A stretch of 64,000 nucleotides of DNA from Akkermansiaceae bacterium. Lineage in GTDB: Bacteria; Verrucomicrobiota; Verrucomicrobiia; Verrucomicrobiales; Akkermansiaceae. The stretch spans positions 620,001 through 684,000 of the forward strand of contig CAJJBQ010000001.1 of NCBI GenBank assembly GCA_905182405.1, written 5' to 3'. Within the stretch, counting starts at the first letter, position 1. Every line of letters starts with the position of its first letter. The translations under genes and the position numbers were made by a program. Below the pieces are notes generated by a model, which worked only from the letters and a program-made list of their open reading frames with translations, was not told where the DNA came from and did no database searches. Shown piece by piece: positions 35,507 through 44,195 of the stretch.

Positions 35507-38500
35507 TTATCTCTTCTCGAAGATGAATTCAAGAATTCGGACGAAGGAGTTGCCTCGATTCTTCATGTCAGGATCGAGACGCCGTTTCTCTTTCCAGAGG
35601 AAGCCGAGGCGTGCGTGCTGGGCAGGAGTCATGGCCGCGATTCGCTTGTCGACATACTCCTGATGTTTGGCGACGACATAAGCGGCCGGAATTTGCGTGC
35701 TCTCGATCTGATTCAGAAGCTCACGGATGTTTTCGATCTGCACCTTCGGCTTGGTGGGGGATACTTGCGAGGTTTTGTCTCCCCAAGTTGGAGCATCGGC
35801 TAATACGCTGGCGTTGATGGACAGAAGCTGCGCCTTCATTTGCTCGAGGATCTCTGGCTCTGCGGCAGCGATATCGGTTCGTTGATTGGGATCCTTGGCT
35901 AGATTGTAGAGCTCGAATTTTCGGAACCCGCCTGAGCCAGCTTTGATTATGGGAGTCCAGGATTCCTGGAACTGGTGGTGGCGCACAAATTCGTTTCGGA
36001 GGCGCTCCGTATCCGGGTTCTTGAAACTGCTGTTGAAGCACTTTGAATATAACTCCGAGCGATCGATCTCGCGGCCAAGTTCAGTTTCGAGTAATGGTTC
36101 GATCTGTTTGAGCAGTCCGTTGATCCGCTCGGAGTCCTTCTCAAATTCGTGGACGCGATAGCCCATGAGGGTATAGTTTCCGTTCCGCAGAGCAACGTTG
36201 GGTTGTCCGGTGGGGCTGTGCCAGAAGAGTGGTTGATGGCGCTTGAACGTTCCGCTTTTTTTAAGCAAAGGAGACAAGTCTGAGCCGTCCAGATGGACGT
36301 GGCGAGGAGGGGTGATTCCGGTCAGGCCGAAGATGGTTGGCAGGAGATCGACTGCTCCACTAGGCTCCTTTTCAATCCGTCCGGCAGGGATGCCCTTTGG
36401 CCAGAAGAAGATTCCGGGGGTTCGGAGGCCGCCTTCGAAATTTGATCCTTTGTCGCCGCGAAGATTGCCGTTGCGTTCTGTCAGGTAGCTCCCGTGATCC
36501 GAGGCGTAGATGATGATGGTGTTGTCCAACTCACCCATCGCTTTCAATTTGGCGATGAGTCGGGCGATGGCGCGATCCGTGTTGTCGATGGTTGCTGAAT
36601 AGATCGCGGCGGGGTCGTCGAGCTTTCCATACTGTGAGACGATTTCATCCGGCGCGGCGATTGGGGCGTGCGGTTCCTGGAACCAGATGTTGAGAAAAAA
36701 GGGCTGGTTGGGTTTGCGGACTTTCTCCAGCCAGTTGATAGCTTCATCGGCAATGATCTGGCAGGCGTAGCCTTCTATTTCACCTACTTTCTTTCCATTG
36801 CGGAAAAAGTTTGTCGGGTTCCGGTGACTCGGGGCGGCGTTGTTGTCGGTGGCGAACCAGTAGTCGAATCCGTGGTCGGTCAAGGTCGGCTTGTCTCGTC
36901 CCCGGAAAGGCGCGCCGAGGTGCCACTTGCCGAGGTGCACCGTCTGGTAACCGTTGCCTTTTAGAGCCTCCGCAATGGTGACCTCTCGCTCGAGAAGGTG
37001 CATATCATGCGCATGGTCTTGAACCACGGTGTAAACGCCGGTGCGGAGATGCTGGCGTCCAGTCAGAAGGGTGGCGCGCGATGGTGAACAGACTGAGGCT
37101 CCGGAATGGAAATCAGTAAATCTCACCCCGTTTGCGGCCATCGCATCGAGGGCGGGTGTCTTTACGGGGCCTCCATAGCAACCGATGTCTTTGGAGCCGA
37201 GATCGTCCGCCAGTAAGATCACGACATTGGGGCGCTTGGTGGTAAGCGCAGAATCTAAGAGGGCCTTCACCTTCGGCTGCTCTCTCAGAAAGCGATCATG
37301 GTCGAGGGTGAGATTTGCGTTGTGGGGCGCGTGGTGCTTTTCGAAATTTCCTTTTTGCCAGAAGTGTCCCACTAACTCGACAGGAAGTCTGCCTTGGTTG
37401 TTGCGGATCGAGGGATAGGCGCCGGCTGCGAGCAGTTTTTGGCAAATCTCAAATCGTCCCATATGCGCGGCACGGTGCAGGGCGGCATCACCCCTCTTCG
37501 TTTGAATGTTAGGATCCGCACCGCGCTTCAGGAGGTCCTCCAGGATGGCGGTTCGCCCGTATTGGGCCGCGATGACTAACGGAGGTCTTTCTTTTTCGAA
37601 ATGCTGATGGGGCATGTTGAGGTCTGCCCCCGCCTCCATCGCGACGCGTGCTTCCTCGGGATGGTCGTTGATAATTGCGGAATTCAGGATGGTGGTGAGC
37701 AGATAGGCTGGCTCTTTTTTGTAGCGCTGAATCGCTTCGGCCTCGGTCTCGACGAAAAAGATGAACTCGTTGCTGAGATAGCTTTGGGGATTTTGGACCT
37801 GGAGCATGCGCATCCCTCTTGCTGGCAATTTGCTCAGCTTGATTTCGATCGAGTCCTTGCCGAGATCCCGGATTGATCCTTTGACACGTTCGCCATCGAT
37901 CAAAAGGTGAGCCCCCTTTTGGACGTGCCTGCCACTGATTTTCATCGTGGGCTTGTCGCGGTTGATTCTTGGAAACAGCTGTGCGCCCCGCTGCTCATGG
38001 AGAGAACCCGCGGTCCAGAGCGCGGGAGGGACTGAGCTTGCGTCAGAGCCGTGGTACCCGGTGAAGGTGCCTACGAATTCGCCCTTCGTCGCCAGTTCGA
38101 GGAATTGTCGACTGCTGAATGTTCGCCCGCCCGCCGGGAGTTCGTTGTAGGTGTTGCTTTTCGAATCGAACCGGAAACTGGCTGGCCTCGCGGATGCTCT
38201 GCTCGGGAAAACACAACTCACTTTGAGGACGACACTTCCCTTGTTGGTCGCCTTTTCGAGCGCCGCGATGATATCGAGAGTCACGGTATCTTTGACAGTG
38301 CTCTTGTTTAAGGTCGCCTGTCTGCCAAAGGCTCCAGAGAAGCCTGTGCTGGACTCTTTGAACATGTCCAGGACCGGCCAGAGCCTGCCGTGTTCCCCCA
38401 TGGCGAGCATACGTTTCCAAACTTCCTCTTCCGGGAATCCTTTCTCGGCCAATTGCTTGACGCCGTCGAGGTCGATAAGGCTGTTTCGCCCTTGAGCCTG

Positions 38501-40465
38501 GGTCACCCAGCGGTCGAGCGCTCCGCGAAAGCTTGGGACGTTCATGGAGGGAGCGTCAGTCGTCAGGTAAGGAAGGGTGTGGCAACTCCCACAGACGTTG
38601 GTGTTGAGGTTCTTAAAATCGCGAGCGCCGGTGATGTGGAAACGCTCGAAGCCGATGCGGGCCTCTGTCGATAGTCGATCGGAATAGGCGCGCCCGGGTG
38701 TAGGCATGTGGGAGAGGTTAAGAAGGAACTCTGCCATCGCGTCACGGTCCGCTTTGCCAAGATATCCCTTTTTTCCTTCGTCGTTTTCGACATCGCTGCC
38801 ATGCGCGAGCATCGTTGAGGCCATGCTTCCGTCGATGACATGACGCACGGAACTTTCGGGTTTGTTGAGGTCCGAATTTGGTGGGAGGAGATCCTTGGTC
38901 GCGGCGTTGCGACCTCCGTAGGGGTCTCCCGGAACTCCGTCCCAGTGATAAGGGGCCGTTCCCCGCAGGCCACGAAGGGTTTGTGAAAGACGAGGTTCAA
39001 TCTGGTCGTCGCCCACCATGTGAGGCGTGTCGAGAACCCAGAGCAGTTGGTCGGTGTGGCCATCGGCGTGACAGCTGGCACAGGAAAAGGTGCCGTTGGA
39101 CGATGCTCGTGCGGTGTTGAAGGCGCGGCGTCCTTCCTTGTAAATCTTTGGAGTTGGATCGATCAGCGGGATTGTCTTTTGCACCTTCAGTGAGTTGGGC
39201 GAGCTGACATCGACTTTCGAGACTGTGTTGGCCACCGCGTTCAACACCCAGGCAGTTTGTGCCCTTCCACTAGCATCTTGCTCCAACGCAATCCCACGTG
39301 GAACGGCGCCGACTTTGGCTCGACCGAGCATCTTTCCGGAGGTGGCGTCAATGGCGAGTAATTGATCTGATCCGGCGGCGGTAAGGAATACGGTTCTATT
39401 GTCGCCGCTAATCTTGATGCCGAAGGGTGTCGCGATTGCCGATCTGCGACGAGGCTGCTCAGGTGGGAGGGGATTCAGGTAAATGAACTTCGTTTTTCCT
39501 TTGGAGGATACTTTCGTGACCCGGTTCAGATAGGGCCTGTTCTGCAACTCCTTCATCCCATGCTTCTTCGTGCCGGCTCTGCCGTTGACGTGATTCCTGG
39601 CATCAGTGTTGGCGACGAAGACATTGCCAAAGTCATCCACCGCCAAACCAAAGAGAGAGGTGCCGAGGGAGTTGATGGATTGAATCAGCTTGTCAGTCTT
39701 GGTATCGAAGATGAACAGATCGCGATCCGGAATCTTGGGGTTCTTGACAACATCCACGGTGAAACCAACGGAGTCGAAAGCCGCGGCAAGCTTCTTGGCT
39801 TCGAAGGTGACGAGTTTCCCGTCAATCTCTTCCTCTTTGCCCCCGGAGAGTTGTGTCTGGTTATTGGATTCAAATGGGAGGACGTAGAGTTTGCCATTAT
39901 TGACGGCAATCGCTCTCGGCTCCTGCGCAGGGATTTTCAGGTGATTCATGACCCGGCGAGATCTGACATTGATCACCGCGATCTGGTTGCTTGAAGAGAG
40001 AGAAACGTAGGCCTTCTCATTGTTTGCGAAAGCGATTCCGACGGGTTCGTTGAAGCGGGTCGATTTTCTCTGAAGATCGACATCCTGGATCGTTGCAATC
40101 ACGGAAAGGTAAGTGGCGCTCTTTGGTCTGTTGTCGATCACGCTGACCGAATCGGAGATGTGATTGGAGACCCAAATCTCTTGCCCGTCTGGTCTTACGC
40201 TCACCGAAACGGGATCAATGCCGGTTGGGATACGCATGAAAACTCGATCTGTGTCCGCGTCGATGACGTCAAGGGTGTCGGCGGCTGTATTGGTGACGAA
40301 TACCTTTCGCTCGTGAATAGCGATCGGATCGGAGTGAGGGCTGAGTAGGGTTGGATGTCCAGTCTCCGCAGCGTGTCCCATGTAAGGACAGACCGAGAGA
40401 AGACCGAAGAGCAAGACGTGCAGACCTCTGATATGAGTAAGTGGATGTTTCCCTCGAAGTGTCAT
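35507..40465 (-). CDS. Giant fusion: YVTN propeller, c-type haem domains, ankyrin repeats, sulfatase
   Basis: 1652 residues. The start ATG at 40465 overlaps the preceding stop (ATGA). Signal peptide 1-33. Residues 35-450: YVTN-type beta-propeller (KVFVTNTAADTLDVIDADTD, EIWVSNHISDSVSVIDN, KAYVSLSSSNQIAVINV). Residues 445-740: cytochrome/di-haem peroxidase-like part with haem motifs C462-ASC-H466 and C625-GSC-H629. About 835-905: a short IPT-like sandwich. Residues 910-1065: ankyrin repeats (GRTAILEDLLKRGADPN, GDAALHRAAHMGRFEI). Residues 1078-1652: sulfatase with DD at 1087-1088 and CSPSR at 1126-1130. The sulfatase starts TKRPNVVILLADDLG without its own signal peptide, so it can reach the periplasm only as part of the fusion. 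Reading is uninterrupted; both haem motifs and sulfatase residues are intact. Fourth gene of an ECF-sigma operon. Confidence 0.85.
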   Translation of the reverse strand: MTLRGKHPLTHIRGLHVLLFGLLSVCPYMGHAAETGHPTLLSPHSDPIAIHERKVFVTNTAADTLDVIDADTDRVFMRIPTGIDPVSVSVRPDGQEIWVSNHISDSVSVIDNRPKSATYLSVIATIQDVDLQRKSTRFNEPVGIAFANNEKAYVSLSSSNQIAVINVRSRRVMNHLKIPAQEPRAIAVNNGKLYVLPFESNNQTQLSGGKEEEIDGKLVTFEAKKLAAAFDSVGFTVDVVKNPKIPDRDLFIFDTKTDKLIQSINSLGTSLFGLAVDDFGNVFVANTDARNHVNGRAGTKKHGMKELQNRPYLNRVTKVSSKGKTKFIYLNPLPPEQPRRRSAIATPFGIKISGDNRTVFLTAAGSDQLLAIDATSGKMLGRAKVGAVPRGIALEQDASGRAQTAWVLNAVANTVSKVDVSSPNSLKVQKTIPLIDPTPKIYKEGRRAFNTARASSNGTFSCASCHADGHTDQLLWVLDTPHMVGDDQIEPRLSQTLRGLRGTAPYHWDGVPGDPYGGRNAATKDLLPPNSDLNKPESSVRHVIDGSMASTMLAHGSDVENDEGKKGYLGKADRDAMAEFLLNLSHMPTPGRAYSDRLSTEARIGFERFHITGARDFKNLNTNVCGSCHTLPYLTTDAPSMNVPSFRGALDRWVTQAQGRNSLIDLDGVKQLAEKGFPEEEVWKRMLAMGEHGRLWPVLDMFKESSTGFSGAFGRQATLNKSTVKDTVTLDIIAALEKATNKGSVVLKVSCVFPSRASARPASFRFDSKSNTYNELPAGGRTFSSRQFLELATKGEFVGTFTGYHGSDASSVPPALWTAGSLHEQRGAQLFPRINRDKPTMKISGRHVQKGAHLLIDGERVKGSIRDLGKDSIEIKLSKLPARGMRMLQVQNPQSYLSNEFIFFVETEAEAIQRYKKEPAYLLTTILNSAIINDHPEEARVAMEAGADLNMPHQHFEKERPPLVIAAQYGRTAILEDLLKRGADPNIQTKRGDAALHRAAHMGRFEICQKLLAAGAYPSIRNNQGRLPVELVGHFWQKGNFEKHHAPHNANLTLDHDRFLREQPKVKALLDSALTTKRPNVVILLADDLGSKDIGCYGGPVKTPALDAMAANGVRFTDFHSGASVCSPSRATLLTGRQHLRTGVYTVVQDHAHDMHLLEREVTIAEALKGNGYQTVHLGKWHLGAPFRGRDKPTLTDHGFDYWFATDNNAAPSHRNPTNFFRNGKKVGEIEGYACQIIADEAINWLEKVRKPNQPFFLNIWFQEPHAPIAAPDEIVSQYGKLDDPAAIYSATIDNTDRAIARLIAKLKAMGELDNTIIIYASDHGSYLTERNGNLRGDKGSNFEGGLRTPGIFFWPKGIPAGRIEKEPSGAVDLLPTIFGLTGITPPRHVHLDGSDLSPLLKKSGTFKRHQPLFWHSPTGQPNVALRNGNYTLMGYRVHEFEKDSERINGLLKQIEPLLETELGREIDRSELYSKCFNSSFKNPDTERLRNEFVRHHQFQESWTPIIKAGSGGFRKFELYNLAKDPNQRTDIAAAEPEILEQMKAQLLSINASVLADAPTWGDKTSQVSPTKPKVQIENIRELLNQIESTQIPAAYVVAKHQEYVDKRIAAMTPAQHARLGFLWKEKRRLDPDMKNRGNSFVRILEFIFEKR

Positions 40466-41580
40466 CTGTTTGAAGTCGTCAATTGAGCCCATGCAGATTG
40501 GGGTAACCCGCTGGACGCAAACCATTGTGTGGCAGCCTCCTGGTCCTGCGCAAAGTACTGACGGCCCGCACGAATCATGGCTCCTTCCCGCAGTGTCGGG
40601 CTCGTGATCTGTGCAGCCCAGTCCGTTGCCAGGTCCCCGTCTTCGTGGGCATAAGCGCTAATGAAGCCATTGATCGCTTGGTCTCGATCGCTTGATTGGG
40701 GTTTCTCAGTGATCGATTTCACGGCGGCCTCTGGATCCTGGTTCGCCCATACCGCATAGGTTGCGCTCCAGGCATTGCTGCGGAGAGCCCCCTTGGGTAA
40801 ATCGGCAGCCCACGCGAGGGCAGTGTCGAGGCCTTGATCCTTCTCGATCTCACGAGCTAGCGTGTCCATCGGTCGCCAGTCATTGTTCTCGGGGGGAGTC
40901 GATTGGTAGAGGTGATTGGTGGCCAGGGTGATGTCATTGTCAACGAGGCCTTCCAAGAAGCGTGGTCTGATTTTTTCCTGCAATTCGGGCTCCAGAGAAT
41001 GGAAAAGCGCGATGGCCGCTGTTGGGTTTTCGCTCGCAAGACCTGGAATCATATTTGCGAGGTAAGCGTCGTGCTGATCGGGGGAGACCTCGTCGAGATG
41101 TGCAAGGGCAGCCTCGGGTTGACTCGCTCCCCACGCGTAATCAAAAAGCCGCAAGTGCTCGCCAGTTGCCTTAGACTCGATCATTGAGGTTCGAATATTT
41201 TTCACCTGCTCCGTGGTGAGAGACGATGATTGCATTGCCTGTAGGATCCGGTCGAAAGCCCGGCGGCCTTCAATCGGACCACGTGACTTGATCGCGGATC
41301 GAACCAGGGAATCTAGTTCCTCCATAGTCAGTGATGCCACGCTCGCTATGCTATTCTGACGATCACGACTACCGGGCAGTAATGACTTGGTGCGAGTTTT
41401 CCTAGTGAGTCCTGGCGGGCGCAGTCTAATTTTGTGGTTGCCCGGAAACTCACCCGCTAAACCGGATTCCATTTCGTGCGCTTCACGATCCTTTTGATGA
41501 CGTGCCCATTGCGAACCCATTACATAGGTTGAGATCGTGACCACCACCCAGGCCATATGAATAAGATTTGATTGCTTCAT
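40462..41580 (-). CDS. Membrane-anchored helical-repeat protein of the sigma-FecR operon
   Basis: 372 residues. One N-terminal membrane segment (MAWVVVTISTYVMGSQWA) followed by a basic linker, then a region of paired helices with repeating wording: SQPEAALAHLDEVSPDQHDA, NPTAAIALFHSLEPE, DQGLDTALAWAADLPKGALR, QDPEAAVKSITEKPQSSDRD, EDGDLATDWAAQITSPTLRE, QDQEAATQWFASSGLP. Such proteins commonly accompany ECF sigma/FecR pairs in Verrucomicrobia; the function is unknown, with a scaffold or signal-relay role likely. It starts 10 bp after the FecR gene and overlaps the fusion gene by 4 bp, so all are translated from one message. Confidence 0.75.
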   Translation of the reverse strand: MKQSNLIHMAWVVVTISTYVMGSQWARHQKDREAHEMESGLAGEFPGNHKIRLRPPGLTRKTRTKSLLPGSRDRQNSIASVASLTMEELDSLVRSAIKSRGPIEGRRAFDRILQAMQSSSLTTEQVKNIRTSMIESKATGEHLRLFDYAWGASQPEAALAHLDEVSPDQHDAYLANMIPGLASENPTAAIALFHSLEPELQEKIRPRFLEGLVDNDITLATNHLYQSTPPENNDWRPMDTLAREIEKDQGLDTALAWAADLPKGALRSNAWSATYAVWANQDPEAAVKSITEKPQSSDRDQAINGFISAYAHEDGDLATDWAAQITSPTLREGAMIRAGRQYFAQDQEAATQWFASSGLPQSAWAQLTTSNR

Positions 41581-41590
41581 TATTGGGGGG

Positions 41591-42904
41591 TTATTCTGCT
41601 ACGAGAAGTTCGACACTGAAGATCTCCAGGCCAAGGTCTTCTTTGACTGTTTGAACCCAGAACCAGACCAGTTCGTGGCCGGAAGGGGATGCTGGAAAGC
41701 GCTTGTTTTTTCGGGGGAATTTTTCAAGCGCGAGTTCCAGATCAAAGCGCCCGTCTTCTCCGGCATCAATTTCGATCGTACGTTCCAAAGAGTATTTCCC
41801 TGCGAAGCCACCACGCGAAAAATGAGTTCCGAAACCGACGCTCACTTTGAAACTGTGATCGAGCCGACCGCGAATTCGAAAACGTGCTTTATCCGAAAGA
41901 ATTACCGGGCCATCTGTGGGACCAACCACCGCAGTGTGGAGTAAGATGGGGGCGATTTGTATTCCGCGATCACCCTGAAAGAGATGCGCTTCGGCTTTCA
42001 AGAGGCTTGTGTTGTCCCTGTCGCCAGCCATCCAATGACCTTGCCTGACATCGAGCGGGAAGGAACTTTTCCAAAGATAGGTAGAGTCACCGCGTGGAAG
42101 AGCTTTGAATTCCGATTCCTGCTCGAGCGCCGCGATCACACGGTGGTTCGCTGCGACTTCCTGCACACTGCCATCGGCGAGACGCGTGACCCGGACGCTC
42201 CCTTCGTTGACGGTGAAGCTGGTAGAGCTTGAACCAGCGCTGAGGTTAAACTGCGTCCCCAAGACAACAGCTTCGGCCGAGGGGGTGATCAGGCGGAGTG
42301 GTCGGCTGGAAGGTTGAGGGGTGACGTCCAGGGAAAGGTTGCCTTCCCGCACCCGGATCATTTTGCCGGCTTCTCCGTCGGAAATCGTCAACGCTGCCGG
42401 GCCTGAGGCCCACACGCTCGAGCCGTCTAAAAAAACGATTTCGGCCCAGGAATTCAAGGAGCGGATTTCTAGGGTGCCGCCGGTAAGAGAACGACCTTCC
42501 TGTAAGTTTTCGTCTGCTTCACCACCGTCGCCAATCCATACCATCGAGCCACTCACTTTGGAGATCGATGCAATTGGAATGTGGGACTCTGAATTGGCTT
42601 GATCGGATTTGTCGGGACCGAAGATAAAAAACAAGACCATGCTTAGAAGCATGACTGCGGCTGAGGCCAAACCGACAGTGGTTTGATACCGCGAACTTCG
42701 ACGAGGTCTCTCCAATTCGGCCTCCAGTCTCGGAACGCTCGAAGCCGCGTCACGCAAGTTTGTATCCAATCGTGCCGCAGCGAAAAACTCAGTGCGAAGA
42801 GTCGCGTCTTTCTTTAATCGCTCATCCAGTTTTCCCATCTCGCTTTCGGAGATCGTTCCAAAAAAGTAGCGCTGGATGAGTTCGCGGTTTTGATCTTCGT
42901 TCAT
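41591..42904 (-). CDS. FecR-domain anti-sigma/sigma-regulator protein
   Basis: 437 residues. The cytoplasmic N-terminus (about 1-70) contains LIQRYFFGTISESEMGKLDE, the short anti-sigma-like segment. A membrane span lies at about 75-97 (VGLASAAVMLLSMVLFFIFG). The periplasmic FecR domain (about 150-260) contains WAEIVFLDGSSVWASGPAAL, IRVREGNLSLDVTPQ and ITPSAEAVVLGTQFNL. After it comes a beta-rich C-terminal part (about 300-437). FecR proteins sense an envelope signal and control the ECF factor encoded beside them. It overlaps the sigma gene by 4 bp (ATGA), so stoichiometric translation is expected. Confidence 0.9.
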   Translation of the reverse strand: MNEDQNRELIQRYFFGTISESEMGKLDERLKKDATLRTEFFAAARLDTNLRDAASSVPRLEAELERPRRSSRYQTTVGLASAAVMLLSMVLFFIFGPDKSDQANSESHIPIASISKVSGSMVWIGDGGEADENLQEGRSLTGGTLEIRSLNSWAEIVFLDGSSVWASGPAALTISDGEAGKMIRVREGNLSLDVTPQPSSRPLRLITPSAEAVVLGTQFNLSAGSSSTSFTVNEGSVRVTRLADGSVQEVAANHRVIAALEQESEFKALPRGDSTYLWKSSFPLDVRQGHWMAGDRDNTSLLKAEAHLFQGDRGIQIAPILLHTAVVGPTDGPVILSDKARFRIRGRLDHSFKVSVGFGTHFSRGGFAGKYSLERTIEIDAGEDGRFDLELALEKFPRKNKRFPASPSGHELVWFWVQTVKEDLGLEIFSVELLVAE

Positions 42905-43437
42905 GGGCGATTTCCTTTTGGACTGAGTTCACGTTCGACACAGAGCCGAAGTTTTTCGCGCAGTCGGCCCAGTAATTTATAGAGGCTGTTCGCCGAACGC
43001 TTCGTTTGCTCCGCTAATTGCATGACTCCACCTGATTCACGATAGGGAAGCAGGACGATTTCCCGGTGTTCCTCGGAGAGCTTCCGAAGGCATGTTTCGA
43101 GAGCTCGGCGTTCGTGGCGGAGTAAATCAAGAGGAAGATCGAGCGATTCCGCGGCAAGTAATATCACCGTTTCCTCGCTCAGAACAAGTCGGTCCCTTGC
43201 TGCCGTCCGCCGAGCGTGTAGTGCTTCGAAACGCGCGATGACCTTGGCCCAGGGGAGAAAGCTCTCTTCGTTTTCCAACTGATCAAGCTTTTTCCACATC
43301 ACGACGCTGGCCTCCTGCAGGACATCGTCCACTGCTTCCCAGGTCGGCAACAAGGTGCGCAAAAAACAGCGTAGTTCAGACTCATGGGCCATGAAGAGGC
43401 GCATGAATTTTGGTTCCTTGTTGTTTTCTGTCGTCAT
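42901..43437 (-). CDS. ECF-type RNA polymerase sigma factor
   Basis: 178 residues, the normal size of a sigma-70 ECF factor. Region 2 (about 10-80) has LRCFLRTLLPTWEAVDDVLQ then EASVVMWKKL and SFLPWAKVIARFEALHARR. Region 4 (about 110-170) has LRKLSEEHREIVLLPYRESG and QTKRSANSLYKLLGRLREKL with the helix-turn-helix. This fits the Rhodopirellula/Verrucomicrobium ECF group. First gene of a four-gene operon with the FecR protein, repeat protein and haem/sulfatase fusion, so those are its likely targets together with itself. The promoter must lie in 43438-43650. Confidence 0.92.
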   Translation of the reverse strand: MTTENNKEPKFMRLFMAHESELRCFLRTLLPTWEAVDDVLQEASVVMWKKLDQLENEESFLPWAKVIARFEALHARRTAARDRLVLSEETVILLAAESLDLPLDLLRHERRALETCLRKLSEEHREIVLLPYRESGGVMQLAEQTKRSANSLYKLLGRLREKLRLCVERELSPKGNRP

Positions 43438-44195
43438 TCGCTCGGCCCGTCGGAGTCGTTGGGATACTTATTAACTCCCGCATTTCAGCGCACCTGCCGA
43501 AAAAATGCGAAGTTTTTGACGTCTGGTTGGATGTTGCCCTTGATCTCGCGAGCGGCTTCCATACATCTCACTTCCTTATCACCGCTGGCACGGCCCTGTC
43601 TTCAGTGACATCCATCAGCGTGGCATCGCTGCTCTCTGGAGTTGATAGAGGCGTTCATCAGAAGAGGCCAATTGAAGTCCGCCGCACTGAAGCCAGCCAG
43701 GATCGTGTCCGGTGTCTTCCAAGAGACTGGCCAAGATTTCTGTTGAAGCTTTGTTCACCTTGGTCTGAGCCGAACTCGCCCGGAGTTGTCCAACCTGTCC
43801 TACCGAGTGCCACGTCGTCCCCGAGGCCAATACTGATAACTTTCTTTGTTCTCAGGCTCGCGAATCAATCACAAGCCACCGGAAAAAGGTTCTTAGTTGA
43901 GAATGGGAAAAAGTATTTCAGTTTTTCCTTCACCGTCGGGTGATATATCTTTGGAAAAGCTGCGATCGGAAGCGAACTAGGAGTTCATCATCTCTCGATG
44001 TTGGTTCGGATGAAGCCTTCAATAAACGGGTAACAGTCTACTGCGATCCTAAAATTCTCAACGAGAAGAAGCTGCTCAAGCTTCTTAATGGGGGTCGTTG
44101 AAAGGATTGGAGAGGGGAGGAAGACTGGGGGAGGAGGGGCAGACTCTCACTCCCGAAGACTTTGCCAACCTTATCGAATGGCTGCGGCCCCAAAG
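43438..44195. other. 758-bp gap without a recognisable gene
   Basis: Upstream region of the ECF sigma operon and downstream region of the NamZ-fusion gene (both leftward). Open frames exist on both strands (for example 43410-43943 rightward) but none shows signal peptide, domain or composition of a gene. I see no repeat or clear terminator. The part next to 43438 should contain the sigma operon promoter. Confidence 0.35.

Noticed and set aside
43410..43943. Rightward open frame of 177 codons beside the ECF sigma gene
   Set aside because: Overlaps the sigma-gene start in antisense, no signal peptide or domain, unusual residue content.
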